From Kangiella sp. (GTDB taxonomy: Bacteria > Pseudomonadota > Gammaproteobacteria > Enterobacterales > Kangiellaceae), in NCBI GenBank assembly GCA_002733465.1, contig NVVT01000019.1:58595-65635 (forward strand): a stretch of DNA of 7,041 nt, written 5' to 3'. Each line of letters opens with the position of its first letter. Position 1 is the stretch's first letter. Below are positions 1 to 6,478 of the stretch, piece after piece. A model generated the notes under the pieces. It made no database searches, had not been told where the DNA came from, and worked only from the letters and a program-made list of their open reading frames with translations. The position numbers were made by a program, and so were the translations under genes.

Positions 1-608
1 TCTTCGTGGGTCACCATGATGATAGTTTGGCCGTCACTATGTAACTGATCAAATAATGCCATGATATCTTTGGTTGTCTGAGTATCTAAATTGCCTGTTG
101 GCTCATCTGCGAGAAGTATCGAGGGATTTGTTACCAAGGCTCTGGCAATTGCTACGCGCTGTCTCTGTCCACCCGATAATTCACTTGGTATATGAGATGC
201 CCTATCGATGAGGTTCACTTTACTCAGTGATTCCAGCGCTAATCGCTTACGCTCTTCTAAACGAATACCCTTATAAACAAGCGGTAACATAACATTATGA
301 AGCGCACTAGCTCTTGAAAGTAGATTAAAACTTTGGAAAATAAAACCAATTTCTTTATTTCTAATTTCTGACAACTCATCTTGGCTTAAAAGTGATACCT
401 TTTTCTGGTTGAGAAAATATTCGCCGGTGGTTGGTTTATCTAAACAACCCAAAATATTCATCATCGTTGATTTACCAGAACCAGATGAGCCAGTAAATGC
501 AATATATTCATTCTTTTCTATAGTCAGATTAATATTATCAAGTGCTTTAACAGTTTGATTACCCATCTCATAGTATTTACAAACATTATTAAGAGAAATT
601 AACGACAT
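1..608 (-). CDS. MacB/LolD-type ABC transporter ATP-binding protein (3' end beyond the left edge)
   Basis: Cytoplasmic ATPase expected to power a MacAB-like exporter with the adaptor encoded just upstream. I translated 202 codons from the minus strand. Walker A GSSGSGKST is at residues 40-48, the Q-loop glutamine at 92 (FIFQSFNLL), the signature LSGGQ at 144-148, Walker B ILLADEP at 164-170 with catalytic Glu169, the D-loop GNLD at 172-175, and the switch histidine His201 in VTHE. All ATPase motifs are intact; only about 25-35 C-terminal residues should be missing. The pattern (FTGSSGSGKST, IFQSFNLL, ADEPTGNLD) is typical of the MacB/LolD/FtsE class rather than of drug or amino-acid importers. 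The ATG at 608 is secure because an in-frame TAA lies three codons upstream. The Shine-Dalgarno is weak (GAG about 10 bases upstream), so translation may depend on the preceding gene, which ends 46 bases away. The partner permease is not in the window. The exported substrate cannot be deduced. Confidence 0.95.
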   Translation of the reverse strand, partial: MSLISLNNVCKYYEMGNQTVKALDNINLTIEKNEYIAFTGSSGSGKSTMMNILGCLDKPTTGEYFLNQKKVSLLSQDELSEIRNKEIGFIFQSFNLLSRASALHNVMLPLVYKGIRLEERKRLALESLSKVNLIDRASHIPSELSGGQRQRVAIARALVTNPSILLADEPTGNLDTQTTKDIMALFDQLHSDGQTIIMVTHE

Positions 609-654
609 GGGAGTTTACTCATTTTGGTTTAATCTGCTCAGTCTACTCAGAGTT

Positions 655-1866
655 TTACTTTAGTTTTTTGTCTCTAGCATTATCTGATTCATTTGCAATC
701 ATCGAAACTTGATCACCATCCTTTAAATGCCTTAATATTTTATCGGGTCCTGTAATTAATAAGTCGCCCGTCTTAATACCGGATAGTATTTCTTGATAGT
801 CATCATCGGAAATGCCAGTGTCTATCATAACTTTTATGGCTTTTTGGTCCTTGATTACAAAAACAAAGTGATCAACTCTATCTTCATCGTTGTCTTCATC
901 AACTCTAATCGCTTTTATCGGAGCCGCCAGTCTTTCTTGTTCACCTTGAATAAATACCTCAGCACGGCAACTCATTCCGGGACGAAGCGCAGGTTTATTT
1001 TTTGGCTCGTTTTCTAGTGTCAATTTTAATTTTACCGCGAAGCTAAGGCTTTGACTACCAGGCGCCCGTTTTGCACTTAAAGCGATAGATTCAACGGTTC
1101 CAATCAACGGAGAGTTTGCAAAAGCGATTGCAATTATTTCTGCTTTTTGACCTATCTCTACGTCGGCAATGTCGGCTTCATCGATATTGATTTCAGCGAG
1201 CATGCTCTCAGGATTAGCAATAGTCATTAATGATGAACCAGCAATATTAGTGGTTCCAGTGATAGCTGTTTCGCCTTGTTTAATATCTAACGATGTAATT
1301 AATCCATTAATAGGTGAAAGCACTTTTGTTTTTGATAATCGATCTTTCGCTTGTTCTAAAAGTGCTTTTACTTGTTTTAATTGTTCCAATGCTCCATCTT
1401 TGTCAACTTGAGCTAATTGATGCCGATGCGTTGCCGATTCATAGGCGTCAAGGTCGAGTAAGCCTTGTTTAAATAACTCACGACTTCGTTTTAATTGTCT
1501 TTTTAGGTTGCTGACAACTAACTTTTGTCTTTCTATGGCAACAGATTGTTGATTGACTACGGCTTGTTGTTGTTCCACCGCGGCTAAATATGATTCATCA
1601 TCAATTTGTAGCACAATCTGTCCTTGCTTAACTTCGTCGCCTTCCTTGACAAATAGTCGAGTAACTTTACCAATAACTTCTGCTGAGAGCTTAACTTCTT
1701 GCTCATGTTTTAATTGTCCAGAAGCTAAAATTGATGCTTTTATCTTATGTTGCGAAACAGTTTGTACCGTGACTTCCTTTATTGAATCAGATGAAAAGTA
1801 ACGCTTGGAAACTGGAATAGCTATCACTGCAATCACTAATAAAGCAAGGATTAGAGGCTTTTTCAT
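655..1866 (-). CDS. RND/MacA-type periplasmic adaptor (HlyD-like membrane fusion protein)
   Basis: Adaptor that should link an inner-membrane ABC transporter to an outer-membrane channel across the periplasm; 403 residues. An N-terminal signal anchor (about 4-19, after MKKP) is followed by the first lipoyl half (about 56-92, VIGKVTRLFVKEGDEVKQGQ), an alpha-helical coiled-coil hairpin (about 93-180, rich in Gln, Lys, Leu and Glu), the second lipoyl half (about 181-203, SPINGLITSLDIKQGE), a beta-barrel domain (about 220-310) and a membrane-proximal domain (about 311-390). This is the usual order and length for MacA/RND adaptors. No lipobox cysteine is present, so it is anchored by the helix. 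I prefer ATG at 1866 to an in-frame TTG at 1881: the ATG overlaps the stop of the Yip1-type gene as ATGA, a translational-coupling arrangement, and the TTG has a GGA only two bases upstream. Which transporter it serves is inferred from the next gene, an ABC ATPase. Confidence 0.93.
   Translation of the reverse strand: MKKPLILALLVIAVIAIPVSKRYFSSDSIKEVTVQTVSQHKIKASILASGQLKHEQEVKLSAEVIGKVTRLFVKEGDEVKQGQIVLQIDDESYLAAVEQQQAVVNQQSVAIERQKLVVSNLKRQLKRSRELFKQGLLDLDAYESATHRHQLAQVDKDGALEQLKQVKALLEQAKDRLSKTKVLSPINGLITSLDIKQGETAITGTTNIAGSSLMTIANPESMLAEINIDEADIADVEIGQKAEIIAIAFANSPLIGTVESIALSAKRAPGSQSLSFAVKLKLTLENEPKNKPALRPGMSCRAEVFIQGEQERLAAPIKAIRVDEDNDEDRVDHFVFVIKDQKAIKVMIDTGISDDDYQEILSGIKTGDLLITGPDKILRHLKDGDQVSMIANESDNARDKKLK
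1863..1866 (-). other. ATGA stop/start overlap coupling the Yip1-type and adaptor genes
   Basis: The TGA stop of the Yip1-type gene (1865-1863) shares bases with the ATG of the adaptor gene (1866-1864). No good Shine-Dalgarno precedes this ATG; the nearest candidate is a GGA about 12 bases upstream. Re-initiation by ribosomes finishing the upstream gene is therefore likely. It fixes the adaptor start and implies linked production of the two proteins. Confidence 0.8.
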
Positions 1867-2639
1867 AAAAATAGCGTCCAAATTCCATAGATTCCAAAAA
1901 ATGGGATCAGCACAACCGTTGCAGAAGTTGAAATCGATTTACCTGTCCACTTTTGGTAGCCAATTATCATAATATACATTGACCAAAATTTAGTTAAATC
2001 AATCGAGGCTAGCATTTTACCCGCACCTTTACTGGCATCAAAACCAAAGAACAAATCATTTAAACTAAGCGGGTTAAGTGTTTCAAAAGCGATCTGACCA
2101 TTTGAGGAGGAGAAAATATAAACCATGATTGCGAGATAGGACAAAAGTGAGGGTAAAGAACTCCATGCAGTAAATGACATCCACTGCTTAAATTGAAAAC
2201 CATCGTTAGTAACATTTGAAACAATGACGAAATAAACCGATTGAATAACAAAGACAATCGCTACACCAATTGAAGCCGTTATGGCGGTAATCGATGCCAT
2301 AGTTGTTTGACTCATCATTGAAAATACCGCTCTTGCTTCTTCCTGCTCTGATTTACTAAGCTCACCCGCTGATATTTCAACCATATGGTCAATATACCAT
2401 TGATAATCTACCGCAAAATAATAGTAAGCAAACACAACCACCGTAGCGCTCATCAGAGTGAACAAAGGAAATAAAACATTATAATTCTCTTGAACCTGTT
2501 GCATTGCTTCCGCAGGAGAGGTAAATATATTGCTAAGTATTGTAGAATAGCTAGTCAACGATGGTTGATAAGGCGAATTGTTATTTTCGTCGTTGTTATC
2601 CTTATCGCTGTCGCCAGTTTGATTATTGTTATCTGACAT
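1863..2639 (-). CDS. Yip1-domain multi-spanning inner-membrane protein
   Basis: 258 residues and first gene of the exporter operon. Residues 1-22 are a low-complexity, highly polar Asn/Asp-rich tail, presumably cytoplasmic. Then comes a Yip1-like entry segment (ILSNIFTSPAEAMQQVQ, about 34-50) and about five hydrophobic stretches: 54-78, 114-141, 157-177, 216-231 and 238-257. The end (SMYIMIIGYQKWTGKS, then VVLIPFFGIYGIW) resembles the last two helices of bacterial Yip1 proteins. The molecular role of bacterial Yip1 proteins is poorly known; eukaryotic relatives act in membrane traffic. Position in front of an adaptor and an ABC ATPase, with a 4-bp ATGA overlap into the adaptor gene, suggests an accessory part in export or its assembly, which is inference. 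The start at 2639 is well supported by AGGGG (2648-2652) eight bases upstream. Family assignment rests on hydrophobic pattern and short motifs, not on an alignment. Confidence 0.8.
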   Translation of the reverse strand: MSDNNNQTGDSDKDNNDENNNSPYQPSLTSYSTILSNIFTSPAEAMQQVQENYNVLFPLFTLMSATVVVFAYYYFAVDYQWYIDHMVEISAGELSKSEQEEARAVFSMMSQTTMASITAITASIGVAIVFVIQSVYFVIVSNVTNDGFQFKQWMSFTAWSSLPSLLSYLAIMVYIFSSSNGQIAFETLNPLSLNDLFFGFDASKGAGKMLASIDLTKFWSMYIMIIGYQKWTGKSISTSATVVLIPFFGIYGIWTLFL

Positions 2640-2670
2640 TTTGTAATCCCCTAAAGTTATTGATTTTATA

Positions 2671-2686
2671 GGCTGGTAGCCCAGCC
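2671..2686. repeat. GC-rich hairpin in the leader of the Yip1-type gene
   Basis: GGCTGG (2671-2676), loop TAGC, CCAGCC (2681-2686): a perfect six-base-pair stem, seven with the A-T pair at 2670/2687, in otherwise very AT-rich DNA. In the minus-strand transcript it would form about 31 bases ahead of the start codon, upstream of the Shine-Dalgarno. No U-run follows it in that direction, so it is not a standard terminator for the operon. It could be an mRNA-stabilising or regulatory hairpin or a protein-binding palindrome. Confidence 0.5.
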
Positions 2687-2781
2687 TTATTTTATAAACA
2701 TGTATTTTAATGCAAAAATGAATTATTTACAGTTTAATCAATTAAATGAAATATTTACTTACTTAATACGTTGATTAAGCT

Positions 2782-2871
2782 AACGAATAGAGTGAGATAT
2801 GATTGTTTGTTTTAATTAACTGTAATAGAGTGCATAACGAATAAAATCATTAAAAATTCCAACGAATTCGT
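2782..2871. repeat. Three AACGAAT repeats, the last within a 10-bp palindrome
   Basis: AACGAAT occurs at 2782-2788, 2836-2842 and 2861-2867. The first two are extended to TAACGAATA (2781-2789 and 2835-2843). A further 9-bp direct repeat AATAGAGTG lies at 2786-2794 and 2824-2832. The third copy enters ACGAATTCGT (2862-2871), a perfect palindrome. All lie between 40 and 131 bases ahead of the natA-like start codon. They look like binding sites for a regulator, but AT-rich DNA produces chance repeats, so this is tentative. Confidence 0.4.
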
Positions 2872-2912
2872 AAATAAAATACAACAAATGAGTAACTGGA
2901 AAGGAGGCTAGC

Positions 2913-3713
2913 ATGATAGCGGTCAAAAATTTAAAAAAGCGTTTTCGATTAGATAATAAAACCCTAAAAGAAAACCGTAAGAAAGACCCTAGCACGTTAG
3001 ATCCAAGAGAAGAAGGGCATTGGTTCAACGCAGTTAAGGATGTTAGTTTTAGTTGCGAAAAAGGGCAAGTGCTGGGTTTGTTAGGTCCTAATGGCGCAGG
3101 CAAAACGACTAGCTTGAGAATGTTATCGACGGCATTACAGCCCACTAGCGGTCAGATTTTGATCAATGGCCAAGATGTTGTTGCTGACCCTTTAATTATG
3201 CGACAGCGTATCGGTTTTTTATCTGGTACTACTAGTTTATATCACCGGTTAACAGTCAGAGAAAATGTCAAATATTTTGGTCGATTACACGGAATGTCTG
3301 AAGAGCAATTAGATAAAAAATGTGAAGAAATATTCGATTTATTGGATATCCACTCCTTCGCAGATAAAAAAGCAGATTCGCTTTCAACCGGTATGAAGCA
3401 ACGAGCAAATATAGCCAGAACCGTCATCCATGATCCCGAAGTAATTGTGCTAGATGAGCCAACTACCGGTCTGGATGTAATATCCGCTAAAACAATATTA
3501 GATTTTATTGAAACTTATAAGGATAGTGAAGTTCCGGTTATATTTTCTACTCACCATTTACATGAAGTTGAACGTTTGTGTGACAGTGTGGTGATGATTG
3601 ACGAAGGCGAAACTAAGTTTTCAGGAAGCTTAAGTGAGTTTAAAGGGTTAGCGTCTAGCGGAAATCTTTATGATGTTTTCGTCAACCTAGTCAATAAAAA
3701 GGAGGTAGCATAA
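2913..3713 (+). CDS. natA: NatA-type ABC transporter ATP-binding protein
   Basis: Cytoplasmic ATPase of an ABC-2 exporter, partner of the permease encoded one base downstream; 266 residues. Walker A GPNGAGKTT is at 58-66, the signature is LSTGM (157-161) instead of LSGGQ, Walker B is VIVLDEP (177-183) with Glu182, the D-loop TGLD is at 185-188, and the switch histidine is His214 (STHH). The Q-loop glutamine is replaced: the segment reads GFLSGTTSLYHRLTVREN (101-118). LSTGMKQR and the LY-RLT-REN pattern are familiar from NatA-like ATPases (Bacillus NatAB exports Na+). A charged stretch at about 14-36 lengthens the loop before the Walker A strand. AAGGAGG (2901-2907), five bases before the ATG, is a near-ideal ribosome site and fixes the start. 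Sodium as substrate is only family precedent; many NatA-like ATPases serve other ABC-2 exporters. Confidence 0.9.
   Translation: MIAVKNLKKRFRLDNKTLKENRKKDPSTLDPREEGHWFNAVKDVSFSCEKGQVLGLLGPNGAGKTTSLRMLSTALQPTSGQILINGQDVVADPLIMRQRIGFLSGTTSLYHRLTVRENVKYFGRLHGMSEEQLDKKCEEIFDLLDIHSFADKKADSLSTGMKQRANIARTVIHDPEVIVLDEPTTGLDVISAKTILDFIETYKDSEVPVIFSTHHLHEVERLCDSVVMIDEGETKFSGSLSEFKGLASSGNLYDVFVNLVNKKEVA
3699..3705 (+). promoter_or_regulatory. Strong Shine-Dalgarno of the permease gene, inside the end of the ATPase gene
   Basis: AAGGAGG lies in the last codons of the upstream gene, nine bases before the ATG at 3715. The same heptamer precedes the ATPase gene. Matching strong sites and a one-base gap imply balanced, coupled synthesis of ATPase and permease. 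Confidence 0.8.
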
Positions 3714-3714
3714 A

Positions 3715-4947
3715 ATGTTAAAAGTCTACTTTAAAGAACTATTAGAATTAACTCGCGATAAGAAAACGCTTATCTTTACTATTTTATTACCCACTTTAGT
3801 ATTGCCTATTATAATGATAGGTTTTATTTCTCTTAGTGTGAAAATTGCAAAAAAAGCGGTAGATGAAAATCTAAACTATGCTATTTTCGGTGAAGTACAT
3901 TACCAAGAACTAAGTCAAGCACTTAAAGCCAATACATCTTTAATTTTGAAAGTATTAGATGATAATGTAACGGCGGAACAAGCAATTAAAAATGAAACAA
4001 TCCGTTTTGCAATTATTATTCCAGCTAATACAGAGGAAAAAATTGCTAATGGTTTAACCGCTGAAATCGAAATTTTATATAACGATTCATCAACGAATAG
4101 TCGATTTGTTTTTAGCAGGGTTCATACTTCGTTAGAAAACTTGGGAAAAGACCTTAAAGAAAGTAGAATCAAAGCTTTAGGTCTGTCTGAAGCGCAGGGT
4201 AAAGGGTTAATTGAACCGGTAAAACTTAGTAAAAACTCTACAGCCAATATGAGGGAGTCAATAGGAGAAAAAATAGGCGGTATGTTGCCTTATATACTCA
4301 TTCTATTAGGGCTTTCTGGAGCGATGTATCCCGCAATCGACTTAGGTGTCGGTGAAAAAGAAAGAGGTACTTTAGAAACTCTTTTACTGACCCCAATCCC
4401 TAGATATCAAATAGTTTTTGCCAAGTTTTTGGTTATTTTTACAACATCATTTTTAGCCGTATTTTTATCCTTACTTAGTTTCGCGCTGATTACGACGGTG
4501 TTAGGACCGATGGCATTTGCCAGTATGAGTAATGGTGGAAATGAAGTGATGACTGAGTTTCTCAATTCATTGTCAACAATATCTATTCTAGATATTCTAC
4601 TGATGTTTTTGATGCTAGTTCCTACAGCCGCAATTTTTGCCTCTTTGTTACTTAGCGTATCAATTTATGCAAGAACCTTTAAAGAAGCACAAAATTATAT
4701 GTCGCCATTGATGATGATTTCATTTTTGCCAATCGTTTTAGCAATATTACCTGGAGTTAAACTAGATTGGTTTTGGGCATCGATTCCGCTTACTAATGTC
4801 GCTTTAGCGATAAAAGAAATATTCAAAGGCACTATTGATTACAATATGCTATTCGTTATTTTTGGTTCAACAACGTTAGTCGCAGGCGTTTTATTGTATC
4901 TATGCAGTTGGTGGTTTCAACGAGAAGAAGTATTGTTCAGAAATTAA
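3715..4947 (+). CDS. natB: NatB-type ABC-2 transporter permease
   Basis: Inner-membrane permease of the exporter powered by the preceding ATPase; 410 residues, usual for NatB. One helix at about 19-41 is followed by a long hydrophilic region (about 42-189) expected outside the cytoplasm. Five more hydrophobic segments lie at about 190-210, 235-263, 292-316, 330-346 and 376-398, giving the six-helix ABC-2 plan. Diagnostic motifs are GEKERGTLETLLLTPIPR (213-230), the conserved ABC-2 coupling segment, and FKEAQNYMSPLMM (322-334), as in NatB. The N-terminus (KELLELTRDKKTL) is the usual amphipathic lead-in. It starts one base after the ATPase stop with a strong ribosome site. Family precedent is Na+ efflux; the substrate here is unproven. 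The C-terminus is ordinary (EEVLFRN), with no fused CPBP protease domain as seen in some relatives. Confidence 0.9.
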   Translation: MLKVYFKELLELTRDKKTLIFTILLPTLVLPIIMIGFISLSVKIAKKAVDENLNYAIFGEVHYQELSQALKANTSLILKVLDDNVTAEQAIKNETIRFAIIIPANTEEKIANGLTAEIEILYNDSSTNSRFVFSRVHTSLENLGKDLKESRIKALGLSEAQGKGLIEPVKLSKNSTANMRESIGEKIGGMLPYILILLGLSGAMYPAIDLGVGEKERGTLETLLLTPIPRYQIVFAKFLVIFTTSFLAVFLSLLSFALITTVLGPMAFASMSNGGNEVMTEFLNSLSTISILDILLMFLMLVPTAAIFASLLLSVSIYARTFKEAQNYMSPLMMISFLPIVLAILPGVKLDWFWASIPLTNVALAIKEIFKGTIDYNMLFVIFGSTTLVAGVLLYLCSWWFQREEVLFRN

Positions 4948-5035
4948 TGAATATTAACTTTTGGCGTTTCTATGTAGGGATTAGGTCTCTAGTCTATACT
5001 TGAGAGTACCGATAGAACTCAATCAATAGACAACT
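4948..5035 (+). promoter_or_regulatory. Short gap before the HDOD gene with a possible promoter
   Basis: The 88-bp gap holds TATACT (4995-5000), five of six matches to a sigma-70 -10 box, 36 bases before the start codon, but no recognisable -35 box at proper spacing. An imperfect inverted repeat surrounds it: GGT-CTCT (4984-4990) pairs with GAGA-(T)-ACC (5003-5010, T5007 bulged). No U-run follows, so I do not call it a terminator. The HDOD gene may have its own promoter here or be read through from the permease gene. Confidence 0.3.
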
Positions 5036-6478
5036 ATGGCTTCATTGCCTAACAATAAGAAAGCTTGGTTAAGGCGATTAAAAAAATCGTCTTTACCTAG
5101 TTTCGCCAAAAGCATCAAAATGCTATCAAATGCTCAATCTTTTTCTCAGTCTCATACTACCGGTTTGGCGAAAATAGTCCTCAAAGACCCTTCTATTACC
5201 ACCTCAGTATTAAAGCTTGCTAATAGTGTGCATTATAACACTACAGGAACCTCCGTTCGCACCGTAAGCCGAGCAATAACATTATTAGGCTTTGATACGA
5301 TTAAAGAGATAATGACGAGTTGTTTAATGCTAGATGCTTATTTGAATAAGACATCAAGTGATTTAATCAAAGGTCTGTTAGCTAAAGCTTTTCATACAGC
5401 TTATCAAGCTCAAAAAATTGCTAGTTTACGAGGCGAAACAGCTTTAGAGGAAATTTTTATCAGTGCCTTAATCTTAAATGTTGGAGAATTAAGTTTAATT
5501 TCTTCTCTCTCAATTGATTGTGAATTATTAAAACAATTGAAACAAAATTATCCCTGTATAGGAGGTAAGGAAAAAGATTATATAGGTTGTTATTTTTCAG
5601 AGTTGAGTCAGGAGTTAATAAATACTTGGGATATTGCACCAATGCTGAATGATTTATTATGCGGTGATTATGTCGAAAATAGCGCAAGCCGATCAGTGCT
5701 CGTGGCCAATAGCTTTACTGCTGATTACGAATTAAATGGGATGGAGTCTGCATTAAATACCCACGAAAAAAGCCTGATGGCATATACAAAGAAGTCATCA
5801 GAAGAGTTAAGAGGTCAATTGAGAATAGTAACGAGATTAACGGAAAGCTGTATTAAGGATTATGGGTTAATTCTAAAAACCAATATAAAAATCATAGACA
5901 CTAAGCGGCCAGCAAATAGTGATAAAAAAAAGAAACAAATGAAAAAACATAAAAGTCCTTTTATTAATTTAGGTAATGCCGAAAGAAAGCTTTTACTTGA
6001 TGTTATCTTTGATTTGACCTGTTTAATCAATGACAAATTAGATTTCAGTACTGCAATGCATTTGGTACTAGAAGGTTTATCTCGAAGCGCCAAATTTGAC
6101 GTTTGTATCATCGCGTTATTTGACGCTTCTCATACGCAATTAATAATGAAATATGAAATAGATAATCTTCATTCAATTCCAAAAACACTATTTGATTTTA
6201 ATTTAACTAATGATATTCCTGAGTTAGAAGAGCTGGTGATAAAAAATCAAACCATCGTCGATCTTTGTGAGCAAAAAAGCAAAATTGGAAATCACCTTAA
6301 AAATAAAAACGTGCATTTATCTAAATCAATTTGGGGTCCTCTATCTATCAATAATAAAGTGATAGGTTGTATTGTTGCCTCAAATTTAACCAGTGATATC
6401 ACTCTGTCCCAAAAAAATGTTTTTAAATTACTGGTTCGTCAAACTAAAACATTATTTACTACTAATTTGTCGAGTTAA
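5036..6478 (+). CDS. HDOD-domain signalling protein with degenerate HD site and C-terminal GAF-like domain
   Basis: 480 residues, no signal peptide or membrane segment, so cytoplasmic. The first part is an HDOD domain (about 10-205). WLRRLKKSSLPSF and KDPSITTSVLKLANSVHY (50-67) match the family opening, and RAITLLGFDTIKEIMTS (79-95) its central helices. The segment corresponding to GLLHDIG reads ALILNVG (144-150), so both His and Asp are replaced, and the later His-His pair is absent. Hydrolysis of a cyclic dinucleotide is therefore unlikely, as for HDOD proteins generally. A lysine-rich linker (297-306) leads to a C-terminal region (about 315-475) with GAF-like pattern: LVLEGLSRSAKFDVCIIALFD (343-363) and WGPLSINNKVIGCIVASN (433-450). 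A ligand- or protein-sensing scaffold is likely; the signal is unknown. The start is chosen because the domain begins here, although no Shine-Dalgarno is visible. Neighbours give no clear functional link. Confidence 0.8.
   Translation: MASLPNNKKAWLRRLKKSSLPSFAKSIKMLSNAQSFSQSHTTGLAKIVLKDPSITTSVLKLANSVHYNTTGTSVRTVSRAITLLGFDTIKEIMTSCLMLDAYLNKTSSDLIKGLLAKAFHTAYQAQKIASLRGETALEEIFISALILNVGELSLISSLSIDCELLKQLKQNYPCIGGKEKDYIGCYFSELSQELINTWDIAPMLNDLLCGDYVENSASRSVLVANSFTADYELNGMESALNTHEKSLMAYTKKSSEELRGQLRIVTRLTESCIKDYGLILKTNIKIIDTKRPANSDKKKKQMKKHKSPFINLGNAERKLLLDVIFDLTCLINDKLDFSTAMHLVLEGLSRSAKFDVCIIALFDASHTQLIMKYEIDNLHSIPKTLFDFNLTNDIPELEELVIKNQTIVDLCEQKSKIGNHLKNKNVHLSKSIWGPLSINNKVIGCIVASNLTSDITLSQKNVFKLLVRQTKTLFTTNLSS

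Larger units (their letters stand above)
2640..2912. promoter_or_regulatory. Divergent control region between the two ABC exporter operons
   Basis: 273 bp, strongly AT-rich, between the start codons of the leftward Yip1-adaptor-ATPase operon and the rightward natAB-like operon. Both operons must be transcribed from here unless they are read from farther away. Leftward, a weak candidate promoter on the minus strand is TTTGCA (2710-2715) with TAAAAT (2688-2693), spacing 16. Rightward, TATGAT (2798-2803) fits a -10 box, but its -35 (TTAAGC, 2775-2780) is poor. Other contents, listed separately, are a GC-rich hairpin, AACGAAT repeats and a palindrome. There is also an AT-only inverted repeat TTTAAT-CA-ATTAAA (2733-2746). 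No open reading frame of useful length is visible on either strand. Promoter boxes are guesses by eye. Confidence 0.5.

Noticed and set aside
793..1801. Plus-strand open frames at 793-1017, 1169-1411 and 1553-1801
   Set aside because: They lie antisense within the adaptor gene, are rich in Cys, Ser and Ile from reversed codons, have no family resemblance, and the adaptor reading is complete and convincing.
1867..1881. TTG start at 1881 for the adaptor, adding MDAIF
   Set aside because: The ATG at 1866 overlaps the upstream stop as ATGA and is directly followed by a normal KKP plus hydrophobic anchor; the TTG has no properly spaced ribosome site.
2060..2257. 65-codon minus-strand frame
   Set aside because: It is inside the Yip1-type gene in another frame, without a ribosome site or domain features.
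2733..2746. Inverted repeat TTTAAT-CA-ATTAAA as a regulator site
   Set aside because: Made almost only of A and T in AT-rich DNA, so it is expected by chance; kept only as a note in the control-region entry.
2816..3427. Minus-strand frames at 2816-3145 and 3242-3427
   Set aside because: Antisense shadows of the NatA-type gene, whose Walker A, signature and Walker B motifs prove the plus-strand reading.
4984..5010. Terminator after the permease gene
   Set aside because: The inverted repeat is bulged, has a 12-base loop, is not GC-rich and is not followed by a U-run.
5460..6111. Minus-strand frames at 5460-5687 and 5860-6111
   Set aside because: Antisense to the HDOD gene and without recognisable domains; the hydrophobic run in the second mirrors the lysine-rich linker codons.
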